Origin: Limnobaculum zhutongyuii
GTDB taxonomy: Bacteria > Pseudomonadota > Gammaproteobacteria > Enterobacterales > Enterobacteriaceae
Reading direction: 5' to 3'
NCBI RefSeq assembly: GCF_004295645.1
Contig: NZ_CP034752.1
Coordinates: 2,108,001-2,172,000, forward strand
DNA length: 64,000 nucleotides
In this document: piece after piece, positions 27,805 through 35,961 of the stretch
How the letters are laid out: each line of letters opens with the position of its first letter
Position numbering within the stretch: the stretch's first letter is position 1
Made by a program: the position numbers and the translations under genes
The notes under the pieces: model-generated
Databases searched by the model: none
The model's input: only the letters and a program-made list of their open reading frames with translations
What the model was told of the DNA's origin: nothing

Positions 27805-30252
27805 ATGAATCTTACTCGTAGAGGTTTTATTAAAGGTGCAGGTGTTACCGCAGGGGCGATGGCGATCTCCTCTGCAATTCCACTGCCAGCCTGGGCAGAT
27901 GCTCCGGCAGGTACTATTCTGACGGCCGGTCGTTGGGGTGCCATGCAAGTTGAAGTCAAAGATGGCAAAGTGATTTCATCAAAAGGTGCATTGGCAAAAA
28001 CTATACCTAACAGCCTGCAGACCACCGCACCGGATCAGGTGCACACTAATGCCAGAGTGAAATACCCTATGGTGCGTAAAGGCTTTTTAGCCGCACCAGG
28101 CAAACCTGACGGCAAGCGCGGTAGCGATGAGTTTGTAAAAATATCCTGGGATGACGCCATGAAGTTAATTCATGAGCAGCATATGCGTATTCGTAAAGAG
28201 CACGGTGCAGCATCGGTATTTGCTGGCTCTTACGGTTGGCGTTCCAGTGGCGTACTGCATAAAGCACAAACTTTACTGCAACGTTATATGAGTCTTGCCG
28301 GTGGCTACTCTGGTCATATGGGCGACTATTCAACCGGCGCAGCTCAAGTGATTATGCCCCATGTAGTAGGTTCCGTTGAGGTTTATGAGCAACAAACCAC
28401 TTATCCGGTCATTATGGAACATACTCAGGTTGTTGTGCTGTGGGGTGTTAACCCACTAAACACGCTGAAAATTGCCTGGAGCAGCACCGACGAACAGGGC
28501 CTTGAGTTCTTTAATCAGCTAAAAAGTTCAGGCAAAACGGTTATTGCTATTGACCCAATGCGTTCAGAAACCATTGAATTCTTTGGTGATAAAGCTCAAT
28601 GGCTGGCACCTAATATGGGTACTGACGTCGCCATGATGTTAGGTGTTGCCCATACGCTGGTCACCAAATCCATGCACGATAAAGCGTTCCTGGACAAATA
28701 CACGACCGGCTATGATCGTTTTGAAGAGTATCTGTTAGGTAAAAACGATAAGACACCAAAAACAGCGGCTTGGGCGGAAGCCATCTGTGGTATTCCGGCA
28801 CAGCAAATTGAGCTACTGGCCGAAATTTTCAGCAAAAACCGCACCATGCTGATGGGTGGTTGGGGTATGCAACGCCAACAGTATGGTGAACAAAAACACT
28901 GGATGCTGGTTACTCTGGCAGCCATGCTGGGCCAGATTGGTAGTGAAGGCGGCGGTTTTGGCTTCTCTTATCACTATTCTAACGGCGGTAACCCAACTCG
29001 TAGCGGCGGTGTACTTTCTGCCATTTCGGCCTCAGTAGCAGGCACATCTTCTGCGGGTAACGACTGGGCAGCTTCCGATGCAGTAAATAGTTTCCCATTA
29101 GCTCGTATTGTTGAGGCTCTGGAAAAACCCGGTAGCAAATATCAGCACAACGGTCATGAAATGACCTTCCCTGATATTAAAATGATCTGGTGGGCCGGTG
29201 GTGCAAACTTTACTCACCATCAGGATACCAACCGTCTAATCAAAGCCTGGCAAAAACCAGAGATGATTGTTATCTCCGAATGCTACTGGACTGCGGCGGC
29301 TAAACATGCGGATATCGTATTGCCAATCACCACATCGTTTGAGCGTAACGATCTGACCATGACCGGTGATTACAGTAACCAACATTTAGTGCCAATGAAG
29401 CAAGTCGTACCACCTCAGTTTGAATCACGTAATGACTTCGACGTCTTTGCGGACATGTCTGAGCTACTGAAAGCCGGGGGCCGCAAGGTCTATACCGAAG
29501 GTAAGGAAGAGATGGACTGGCTGCGTGAGTTCTATGATGCAGCTCAAAAAGGTGCCCGTGCTCAGCGCGTTGCTATGCCGCAGTTCAATCAATTCTGGCA
29601 GGAAAATAAACTGATTGAGATGCGTAAAAACGAGAAGAATGAAAAATTCATTCGTTTTGCTGAATTCCGTGCCGATCCAATAATGAACCCTCTGGGAACT
29701 CCAAGCGGTAAAATTGAGATATTCTCTAAAACTATCGAAGGGTTTAAGTATGCGGACTGCCCGGCACATCCAAGCTGGCTGGCTCCGGATGAGTGGAAAG
29801 GCAACGCCAAAGAGGGTCAGTTGCAGTTATTAACTGCCCACCCTGCTCATCGCCTGCATAGCCAACTTAACTATGCAAAACTGCGCGAACAGTATGCTGT
29901 AGCCAACCGCGAACCAATTACCATCCACCCGGAAGATGCAAAAGCTCGTGGTATTGCTAATGGCGATCTGGTCAGAGCCTTTAATGAGCGTGGTCAGGTG
30001 TTAGTGGGAGCCGTAGTTTCTGACGGCATTAAGCAAGGTATCGTTTGTATTCACGAAGGTGCATGGCCAGATCTGGACCCCGCTACTGGCATTTGTAAAA
30101 ACGGTGGCGCTAACGTACTAACCCTTGATATTCCAACATCGCAATTAGCGAATGGCTGTTCTGGTAATACGGCTTTAGTTTCTATTGAAAAGTATACCGG
30201 CCCAGCTCTGACGTTAACCGCATTTGATCCACCAAAAGGTGAAAGCGCTTAA
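27805..30252 (+). CDS. torZ: Trimethylamine-N-oxide reductase, TorZ type (molybdoenzyme)
   Basis: An 815-residue periplasmic molybdopterin enzyme of the DMSO-reductase family. A Tat signal (RRGFIK at residues 5-10, then AISSAIPLPAWA) precedes the mature enzyme. Landmarks include GSYGWRSSGVLHKAQTLLQR with the Mo-ligand serine, GNPTRSGG, SECYWTAAAKHADIVLPITT and ERNDLTMTGDYSNQH. Similarity to E. coli TorZ (809 residues) is high along the whole length and higher than what I recall of TorA. It would reduce TMAO and other N- or S-oxides with electrons from the adjacent pentaheme cytochrome. The molybdate importer at 55 kb is relevant to its cofactor. Confidence 0.92.
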   Translation: MNLTRRGFIKGAGVTAGAMAISSAIPLPAWADAPAGTILTAGRWGAMQVEVKDGKVISSKGALAKTIPNSLQTTAPDQVHTNARVKYPMVRKGFLAAPGKPDGKRGSDEFVKISWDDAMKLIHEQHMRIRKEHGAASVFAGSYGWRSSGVLHKAQTLLQRYMSLAGGYSGHMGDYSTGAAQVIMPHVVGSVEVYEQQTTYPVIMEHTQVVVLWGVNPLNTLKIAWSSTDEQGLEFFNQLKSSGKTVIAIDPMRSETIEFFGDKAQWLAPNMGTDVAMMLGVAHTLVTKSMHDKAFLDKYTTGYDRFEEYLLGKNDKTPKTAAWAEAICGIPAQQIELLAEIFSKNRTMLMGGWGMQRQQYGEQKHWMLVTLAAMLGQIGSEGGGFGFSYHYSNGGNPTRSGGVLSAISASVAGTSSAGNDWAASDAVNSFPLARIVEALEKPGSKYQHNGHEMTFPDIKMIWWAGGANFTHHQDTNRLIKAWQKPEMIVISECYWTAAAKHADIVLPITTSFERNDLTMTGDYSNQHLVPMKQVVPPQFESRNDFDVFADMSELLKAGGRKVYTEGKEEMDWLREFYDAAQKGARAQRVAMPQFNQFWQENKLIEMRKNEKNEKFIRFAEFRADPIMNPLGTPSGKIEIFSKTIEGFKYADCPAHPSWLAPDEWKGNAKEGQLQLLTAHPAHRLHSQLNYAKLREQYAVANREPITIHPEDAKARGIANGDLVRAFNERGQVLVGAVVSDGIKQGIVCIHEGAWPDLDPATGICKNGGANVLTLDIPTSQLANGCSGNTALVSIEKYTGPALTLTAFDPPKGESA

Positions 30253-30275
30253 ACCAGGCTATAGCGTAATAGTAT

Positions 30276-30312
30276 AAAAAATACCCCCGATTACCTACGG
30301 GGGTATTTTTTT
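30276..30312. terminator. Strong terminator after torZ
   Basis: The stem AATACCCCCG/CGGGGGTATT is flanked by an A-run and a T-run. It terminates torYZ and may also serve the minus-strand peptide genes. Confidence 0.9.
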
Positions 30313-30411
30313 GGTGATGTCGTAACAGTCTTGTGACAGCCAGTATATTCTCTCATTCTAAGTTAATGCCTGAATACACTGCGTTTGATTACTTAGATAC
30401 GGCCTCTGAGA

Positions 30412-30717
30412 TTACTTCCAGAAAGTAAATTTGCTCTTAAAGCTGGTGCCAATGCTACCGATCGCACCCTCAACAAATGCACCTGCCGCATAACCCGCCA
30501 GATGCCCTGCATTCTCACCATTTACGATGCCCGTTGAAGCCAACAGATCGAGGCCAGCTCCCAACGCAGGGGAAAATTTATTAGCGATACCCTTCACTAC
30601 GGTAATTCCAGTATCGCCAAAAGTTTTACCTAAAAAACCACCAACAGAAGCCATTGAGTCTTGAATAAAACCAGCACCAGAAACTTGTTCAATTTCTACA
30701 ACACTTAGTTCTCTCAT
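30412..30717 (-). CDS. Microcin-like class II bacteriocin precursor (101 aa)
   Basis: The first 16 residues, MRELSVVEIEQVSGAG, are a double-glycine-type leader. It resembles those of class II microcins such as E492, whose leader as I recall also ends GAG. Cleavage would leave an 85-residue peptide rich in Gly and Ala with small-residue motifs (GGFLGKTFGD, AGHLAGYAAGAFVEGAIGSIG), which suits a pore-forming peptide. It ends TSFKSKFTFWK and has no cysteines. A second precursor with a nearly identical leader lies 17 bp upstream on the same strand. No exporter, immunity protein or maturation gene is recognisable next to them. Confidence 0.72.
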   Translation of the reverse strand: MRELSVVEIEQVSGAGFIQDSMASVGGFLGKTFGDTGITVVKGIANKFSPALGAGLDLLASTGIVNGENAGHLAGYAAGAFVEGAIGSIGTSFKSKFTFWK

Positions 30718-30733
30718 TATTTCATCCTTAAAA

Positions 30734-30937
30734 TTATTTCTTATTAAACAGGGAGTAAATCCAATTTATTGGTGTGGCAATAATGCCCCCAATCGTTCCA
30801 CCAATCTTATCGCCTACAACATTTCCGGCAAGACGTGATGGCACATCAACTGCTAAATGAATTGCGTCCCATATTATGTCAGTAAAAATTCCTGCTCCAT
30901 TTACCTGCTCTATTTCTGTATTTGATAGCTCTCTCAT
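30734..30937 (-). CDS. Microcin-like class II bacteriocin precursor (67 aa)
   Basis: The leader MRELSNTEIEQVNGAG differs from that of the adjacent peptide at only a few positions. The predicted mature peptide is 51 residues, IFTDIIWDAIHLAVDVPSRL followed by AGNVVGDKIGGTIGG and a hydrophobic, lysine-ended tail. GxxxG-like motifs and amphipathic character suit a two-peptide bacteriocin. AAGGA precedes the ATG. The pair should be co-transcribed, with this gene first. An alternative is that one of the two encodes an immunity or accessory peptide, but the shared leader argues against that. Confidence 0.7.
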   Translation of the reverse strand: MRELSNTEIEQVNGAGIFTDIIWDAIHLAVDVPSRLAGNVVGDKIGGTIGGIIATPINWIYSLFNKK

Positions 30938-31204
30938 CCTGAATCCTTAGTAAGGTAATAATATTACTTAAAATAATCTTGGTTTATATGCGAATAGCGC
31001 CAACACAGCGATTCATGCCGCTAAAGAAATATATATAAATGATTCAGGATGAGATAGTCATATTTATTTAAATGTCAAAAAATAAGGTATTATTTGTTCA
31101 ATTTAAAAAATACATTAAGATTTTATTAAGTAATTATTTAAATTACTTACTGACTGAGCAATAATAATTCTAAATATATTATAAAAGTTAAAGAGAATAT
31201 AAAA
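30938..31204. other. AT-rich leader region of the peptide genes
   Basis: About 270 bp, very AT-rich, which should hold the promoter of the two peptide genes. I found no immunity gene or other open frame in it. Confidence 0.45.
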
Positions 31205-31230
31205 GACGGCGCTCTTAATAAAAAGAGCGC
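31205..31230 (-). terminator. Terminator of the InsA-like gene
   Basis: A perfect 8-bp stem, GCGCTCTT/AAGAGCGC (31209-31216 with 31223-31230), is followed on the minus strand by CGTCTTTTAT. It lies about 33 bp beyond the stop of the InsA-like gene. Confidence 0.65.
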
Positions 31231-31262
31231 TGGGTAGGATAGAAATTAGAATTAAAATATAT

Positions 31263-31541
31263 TTATATAGCTTCGCTTTCCAGCATATAAATATGACGAT
31301 CTATATTTTTCAGGCTAACGCCGAGAGAACGAGATATTTGTTCACGGCTTTGCCCTTCGGCTAACAAAGATTTAATTTGCTTAGCGATATTTGTTTCATG
31401 CCCCTGATAAATATAAGAAACTTGAAATGTCTTCTTACATAAAACACAAAGGTAACGTTGAATTCCGGAGCGCGCCTGACCATGACGTCTTATCCTACCG
31501 GGTACATTACAATGGTGACAAACTAACTGCCTCACTTCCAT
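31263..31541 (-). CDS. Stand-alone InsA-like zinc-ribbon/helix-turn-helix protein
   Basis: A 92-residue protein with the layout of IS1 InsA (91 residues). The zinc ribbon is VCHHCNVPGRIRRHGQARSG then IQRYLCVLCKKTFQ (two CxxC pairs). The C-terminal helix-turn-helix is AKQIKSLLAEGQSREQISR and SLGVSLKNIDRHI. InsA is the DNA-binding protein of IS1 and represses it when made without InsB. No insB frame follows and no IS1 ends are evident, so this is probably a domesticated regulator or a relic. The start at 31541 follows AGGAGG. Two shorter relatives lie at 47.5-48.1 kb. Confidence 0.78.
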   Translation of the reverse strand: MEVRQLVCHHCNVPGRIRRHGQARSGIQRYLCVLCKKTFQVSYIYQGHETNIAKQIKSLLAEGQSREQISRSLGVSLKNIDRHIYMLESEAI

Positions 31542-32063
31542 AATAACCTCCTTTTTAAAAAATATGCATCCATTACCCATATAATTACCAGACAGCTATC
31601 CTCCTCCATACCTGGAGTAAAGAGAAAAGCATTGTCTTTTACAGTAATTTATTTTTATATCCCAGACATTACTACCATTCAGTTAATTACTGACCAAACT
31701 GAAAATACAATAATGTTCATAAAAACGAATGATAGGCTGGTCGGGAATTATATACAGTTTAATTTAATTCGATCAAGCCGTATTATCAATTCGAACGGTT
31801 TGATTGTTAACTTAACGATGTGATAAATAAATTCAACAATATGATTACGTTACCTGACATATCATCCAATTAGACCGCATTTTGATACTGAAATATCACT
31901 GAAAATTCTCAATTATATTTTATCAGATATATCCGATTAATTTATTCACATAAATTATCCTTAATAATTGGTCATCGAAAATTTCTATTTTTTAATGGAA
32001 ATCACTCAGTTTTCAACTAACCTTAACCATGCACCCTTGTTCTTTCTACGGAGGATAATGCCA
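31542..32063. other. AT-rich intergenic region, no gene recognised
   Basis: About 520 bp. Short open frames exist but lack ribosome sites. It holds the promoter region of the entericidin-like gene and of the divergent InsA-like gene. Confidence 0.45.
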
Positions 32064-32198
32064 ATGTTAGTGAAACGTGCTATTGCCATTCTTTCATTAG
32101 TTCTTTTCTGTGGCCTGCTGTCTGCCTGCAATACAACTCGTGGAGTTGGGCAGGATATTGAAGCGGGTGGTGAAGCGATACAAAGAAGTACCTACTAA
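32064..32198 (+). CDS. Entericidin-like small lipoprotein
   Basis: A 44-residue lipoprotein of the EcnA/EcnB type: MLVKRAIAILSLVLFCGLLS, then the lipobox Cys in LLSAC, and the mature tail CNTTRGVGQDIEAGGEAIQR. Entericidins are small stationary-phase lipoproteins linked to lysis or antidote functions. The start at 32064 gives 9 nt spacing from GGAGG; another ATG two codons earlier is too close to it. It is monocistronic. Only one entericidin is present, not the ecnA-ecnB pair. Confidence 0.85.
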   Translation: MLVKRAIAILSLVLFCGLLSACNTTRGVGQDIEAGGEAIQRSTY

Positions 32199-32224
32199 TT
32201 TCACTTGATAAATAGTGCAGATAA

Positions 32225-32258
32225 AGACCCTCACTAATATTGTCGAGGGTCTGTCTAT
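32225..32258 (+). terminator. Terminator of the entericidin-like gene
   Basis: The stem AGACCCTC/GAGGGTCT with a 12-nt loop is followed by a weak GTCTATTA tract. Confidence 0.55.
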
Positions 32259-32271
32259 TACTGCTAATTAA

Positions 32272-32928
32272 TTATTCTGGTTTCAGATGCTGCTGAATTT
32301 CCAGTTTTAACTGCCCCATAATTCCATCGAGTTCTTCGGTTAAGAAACGAGATATTGACTCTCCTTTCATCTCCAGAAATTCTGCCCGACTTTCTTCGCC
32401 TGCTTCAATATTAGTCAGTTGAAGTTCATTTATCATTGAGCTTGAAACTTTCTCTTTGGCCTGCTCAATAAATACCATCATCTGTTGATATAAGGTTTCA
32501 TCAATCCACAAACGATGACGGTTGATAGAAGCTTTCACATGATGAGTAATATCGTAGAATGCCTTAGAGTCTGGATGTGAAGAAGAACAAAACTGTCTGG
32601 CGGCAGAAACGATGGAATACAACTCTGAATAGACTTCATCTAACGAGGCTATCGCCCTGTCATGGTATTTTGACAACTTAATCTGATAGGCAATGGTTCC
32701 TTTCTCTAACTCTCGTTTGATCTGCTCAGTTTCCTGAGTTAGCCGACGGTTTTGTTCCATTAGTTCAGCAAAGTTATCTTTCATGGCTTTAAATTCAGCG
32801 CCAGATTTCAAACGAATAAACCAGAGATAACCCACTAAAAACAGCGCCAGCATGGCAAGCTGAAGCCATACGTTCCACCACTGCGCGTCCAGAATCCCGG
32901 CTTTAAGTTCTAATAAGAACTGCTCCAT
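32272..32928 (-). CDS. Membrane-anchored coiled-coil protein of unknown function
   Basis: A 218-residue protein with one N-terminal transmembrane helix (about 18-40, WWNVWLQLAMLALFLVGYLW). A predicted coiled coil follows (about 45-80, MKDNFAELMEQNRRLTQETE), then a helical domain (KYHDRAIASLDEVYSELYSI; INRHRLWIDETLYQQMMVFI; ISRFLTEELDGIMGQLKLEI). I do not recognise the family. The layout, an N-in anchor with a helical cytoplasmic domain, suggests a scaffold or sensor. It is convergent with the entericidin gene and divergent from ychF. Confidence 0.7.
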   Translation of the reverse strand: MEQFLLELKAGILDAQWWNVWLQLAMLALFLVGYLWFIRLKSGAEFKAMKDNFAELMEQNRRLTQETEQIKRELEKGTIAYQIKLSKYHDRAIASLDEVYSELYSIVSAARQFCSSSHPDSKAFYDITHHVKASINRHRLWIDETLYQQMMVFIEQAKEKVSSSMINELQLTNIEAGEESRAEFLEMKGESISRFLTEELDGIMGQLKLEIQQHLKPE

Positions 32929-33200
32929 TAAACTGACCTCCCGATAAATTTTGTCTATTAAAACATCTTTATATAACGCAGAGGATCATCTGCATCACAC
33001 TCTTATCATCATTTTTATCGTTGATAGATTAAGAATGGCAAGCCATATAGTTAGGCTCCTCCCATTCATCGTTATCAACCGATATACCCAATTAGCGATA
33101 AAAATCTCATAATGTGTATAATAGCGCATCAATTTAGAGCGCTTTGAGCAAGGTAGATATTAACTTGCTGATATTAAATAATTTTAAGGTGAGATGAGTT

Positions 33201-34292
33201 ATGGGATTTAAATGCGGCATTGTTGGGTTGCCTAACGTAGGCAAATCAACCCTGTTTAATGCGTTAACGAAGGCGGGTATCGAAGCGGCTAACTTTCCGT
33301 TCTGTACAATTGAGCCTAATACCGGTGTCGTACCCATGCCCGATCCGCGCCTCGACCAACTGGCTGAAATCGTTAAGCCACAGCGCATTCTGCCGACTAC
33401 CATGGAATTCGTGGATATCGCCGGTCTGGTTAAAGGGGCTTCTAAAGGTGAAGGCCTGGGTAACCAATTTTTAACCAATATTCGTGAAACCGAAGCCATC
33501 GGCCATGTTGTTCGCTGTTTTGAGAATGACAATATTATTCACGTATCCGGTAAAGTCGATCCGGCAGAAGATATCGATATTATCAATACCGAACTGGCCC
33601 TTTCCGATCTGGAAACCTGTGAACGCGCAATTCATCGCGTGCAGAAAAAAGCCAAAGGCGGCGATAAAGATGCCAAAATTGAGCTGGCTGCATTAGAAAA
33701 GTGTCTGCCACATTTAGAGAATGCCGGTATGTTACGCGCTCTGAATCTGGACAGCGAAGAGAAAGCAGCACTGCGTTATTTAAGTTTCCTGACCTTAAAA
33801 CCAACGATGTACATTGCTAACGTCAATGAAGATGGTTTTGAGAATAACCCATATCTGGACAAAGTACGTGAAATTGCCGCTGCTGAAGGTTCAGTGGTGG
33901 TTGCCGTTTGTGCTGCCGTTGAATCTGATATTGCCGAACTGGATGACGAAGAACGTGATGAGTTTATGGCGGAAATGGGTCTGACTGAACCAGGTTTAAA
34001 TCGTGTCATTCGTGCTGGTTATGAATTGCTGAACCTGCAAACCTACTTCACCGCCGGTGTGAAAGAAGTTCGTGCCTGGACAATTCCTGTCGGTGCCACT
34101 GCCCCGCAGGCTGCCGGTAAAATCCATACTGACTTTGAAAAGGGCTTTATCCGCGCTCAAACCATCGCGTTTGAAGATTTCATCACCTATAAAGGTGAAC
34201 AAGGCGCTAAAGAAGCCGGTAAAATGCGTTCAGAAGGAAAGGATTACATCGTTAAAGATGGCGATGTGATGAATTTCTTGTTTAACGTCTAA
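33201..34292 (+). CDS. ychF: Redox-regulated OBG-family ATPase YchF
   Basis: YchF/OLA1 is an Obg-family P-loop protein that prefers ATP to GTP and binds ribosomes. The 363 residues have the P-loop GLPNVGKSTLFNAL (8-21), the switch region NFPFCTIEPNTGVV, VDIAGLVKGASKGEGLGNQF and the C-terminal TGS domain (VRAWTIPVGATAPQAAGKIH, ending MNFLFNV). Length is the same as E. coli. It is normally next to pth, but here they are 31.6 kb apart. Its 3' side carries the terminator-like palindrome that also marks the left end of the genomic island. Confidence 0.97.
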   Translation: MGFKCGIVGLPNVGKSTLFNALTKAGIEAANFPFCTIEPNTGVVPMPDPRLDQLAEIVKPQRILPTTMEFVDIAGLVKGASKGEGLGNQFLTNIRETEAIGHVVRCFENDNIIHVSGKVDPAEDIDIINTELALSDLETCERAIHRVQKKAKGGDKDAKIELAALEKCLPHLENAGMLRALNLDSEEKAALRYLSFLTLKPTMYIANVNEDGFENNPYLDKVREIAAAEGSVVVAVCAAVESDIAELDDEERDEFMAEMGLTEPGLNRVIRAGYELLNLQTYFTAGVKEVRAWTIPVGATAPQAAGKIHTDFEKGFIRAQTIAFEDFITYKGEQGAKEAGKMRSEGKDYIVKDGDVMNFLFNV

Positions 34293-34350
34293 ATAAAATC
34301 TGTTGACTCATGAGGTTTCATTAAATCTCATCGAAGCAATAAAAACCCAT

Positions 34351-34377
34351 AAAATCCATGCAATTGCGTGGATTTTT
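34351..34377 (+). repeat. Left palindromic repeat; ychF terminator and candidate attL
   Basis: The palindrome AAAATCCATGC-AATT-GCGTGGATTTT with T-run is a good terminator 58 bp after ychF. It matches 25 of 27 positions of the repeat at 45353-45379. The mismatches are at the ninth base and in the loop. The recombinase gene starts 130 bp to the right. Confidence 0.65.
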
Positions 34378-34422
34378 CTTTTCACAAGATCTCAACTAAT
34401 CTCAATACAGCTCAGTCAAAAA

Positions 34423-34445
34423 TGAGTACAGGAGTGAGTATAAAA
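34423..34445 (+). repeat. Left copy of the 23-bp inner direct repeat
   Basis: It begins TGAGTACAGG and ends TGAGTATAAAA. It agrees with 45208-45230 at 21 of 23 positions. It also contains an internal near-repeat of TGAGTA. It may be a recombinase arm site. Confidence 0.6.
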
Positions 34446-34507
34446 TACTTTTATCTTCTCTCAGGGTGAGTACAATAACGGTATAATAATTATACAGGGA
34501 CAACGTT

Positions 34508-35674
34508 ATGCTCACAGACACCCAGTGCCGTACTGCAAAGCCCAAAGAAAAGCTTTATCGCCTCAATGACACTGACGGCCTTTATCTGGAAGTTAAGCCC
34601 AACGGCAAGAAAGCGTGGCGGTATCGTTTCAAAATCAATGGCAAGTCCAGCATGTTTGCTCTGGGTGAGTATCCGCTTGTTAAGCTGGTTGAAGCGCGAG
34701 AGAAATGTAAGCAGGCTCGCAAACTCGTCAGTGAAGGCATCAATCCAGCTCAGGCACGCCAGCTCGATAAGATCCGTAAAACCAATGAAGCTGCCAATAC
34801 CTTTGAGGTCATCGCAAGAGAGTGGCTACAGATGAAAGATTGGGCTGAAATAACCAAAGTACGTCGTCTCGATATGCTGGAGCGCGTTGTCTTCCCTGCT
34901 ATCGGAAAGCTTCCAATCAAAGAAATAACACCACACCATATTTTGAGTATTCTGCAAAACACAGCTAAGCGTGGAGCGCCTACCGTTGCCGCTGAAGCCA
35001 GACGCACCATTTCTGCCATCTTTGAGCTTGCCGTAGCTACACTACGCGCAGATAGCGATCCAGTCTGGCCTGTACGTAAGGCGTTACCCGCTAACAAAAC
35101 TCAGCACAAGCCAGCCCTGACACCAGAGCAAATCGGTAAGTTATTAAGCAGCTTTGACAACACTCAATGCACTTATCAGGTGAATTACTGCATGTGGCTA
35201 ATGTGGTGGACGCTGGCTCGCCCTGCTGAAGTAGCTGAGGCCGAGTGGGCTGAATTTGATCTGGAAAAAGCGCTATGGATTATTCCAGCAGAAAGAATGA
35301 AAGCTCGCCGCGACCACACCATTCCCCTACCCCGTCAGGCCGTAGAAATGCTCACCGCGCTCAAAGGAATAACGGGAAATCGTAAACACCTATTTCCCGG
35401 CCGCGACAATCGTCATGCTCCGATGACAACACATTCATTAAGACAGGCGCTTAAAACATTGGGTTGGAGTGGCACCTATAGCCCTCACGCCACTAGAACC
35501 ACCGGCAGTACTCGTTTAAATGAGATGGGGTACCGCGCTGACGCTATCGAAGCACAACTGGCGCATGCGGATAAAAACAACGTTCGCAGGACTTACAACC
35601 ACGCTACCTATCTTGATGAACGACGAGTAATGATGCAGGATTGGGCGGATAAGTTGGATGGTTGGGTGCGTTGA
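34508..35674 (+). CDS. P4-type tyrosine recombinase (integrase)
   Basis: A 388-residue integrase. The N-terminal DUF4102-like arm-binding domain has LTDTQCRTAKPKEKLYRLND and GDGLYLEV-type residues. A core-binding SAM-like domain follows (ITPHHILSILQNTAKRGAPT). The catalytic domain has Arg in TLARPAEVAEAEW, His-x-x-Arg in SPHATRTTGS, His in AQLAHADKNNV and the nucleophilic Tyr in YNHATYLDERR. All catalytic residues are present, so it should be active. It reads inward from the left repeat. P4-type integrases usually use tRNA 3' ends; here the site seems to be the ychF terminator. Confidence 0.93.
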   Translation: MLTDTQCRTAKPKEKLYRLNDTDGLYLEVKPNGKKAWRYRFKINGKSSMFALGEYPLVKLVEAREKCKQARKLVSEGINPAQARQLDKIRKTNEAANTFEVIAREWLQMKDWAEITKVRRLDMLERVVFPAIGKLPIKEITPHHILSILQNTAKRGAPTVAAEARRTISAIFELAVATLRADSDPVWPVRKALPANKTQHKPALTPEQIGKLLSSFDNTQCTYQVNYCMWLMWWTLARPAEVAEAEWAEFDLEKALWIIPAERMKARRDHTIPLPRQAVEMLTALKGITGNRKHLFPGRDNRHAPMTTHSLRQALKTLGWSGTYSPHATRTTGSTRLNEMGYRADAIEAQLAHADKNNVRRTYNHATYLDERRVMMQDWADKLDGWVR

Positions 35675-35887
35675 TCAACAATAAATTACACGGTTGATCG
35701 CTTGAATCTCATTGCCAGTATTGCTCTGATGAACGATTATTCACCACATTACGACATCTTTATGAGTAGTGAAGCAGGTATTGATTTGTTCTTTCCTAAT
35801 CTGTCGCTGGGTCATTACGTTCACCTGGTCGCTTCCAAAAATTTAGCGGCTTATCAAATATGACTGGCTGCTATGAGCGAATTGCGG
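35675..35887 (+). other. Short region between integrase and attC, possible gene remnant
   Basis: About 210 bp. One plus-strand frame stays open to a TGA near 35865 and reads MNDYSPHYDIFMSSEAGIDL then FFPNLSLGHYVHLVASKN. It has no ribosome site and no recognisable family, so it may be the tail of a lost gene. Confidence 0.3.
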
Positions 35888-35961
35888 ACATAACGCTCGC
35901 ATTTGCGGCTAGTTTGGAGCGCAGTAGAAAAAACCAGTCCGACAACATACGCTTGTTAGGA
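35888..35961 (-). repeat. attC-like integron recombination site after the DUF4365 gene
   Basis: Read on the minus strand, it starts with the R-type box TCCTAAC and ends with GTTATGT. Between them, two arms (TTGTCGGACTGGTTT and AAACTAGCCGCAA) fold into a stem with two single bulged bases on one side. Outer boxes, an unpaired spacer and extrahelical bases are the defining architecture of attC. The TAA stop of the DUF4365 gene lies inside the first box, as in integron cassettes. No intI gene is present in the window. Confidence 0.7.

Noticed and set aside
31632..31823. Plus-strand 63-codon frame in the AT-rich gap before the entericidin gene
   Set aside because: It has no ribosome site and AT-driven composition, and its content looks random.
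34351..34377. The palindrome considered only as the ychF terminator
   Set aside because: It probably is a terminator, but the near-identical second copy 11 kb away and the adjacent integrase make an attachment-site role more informative, so both roles are given.
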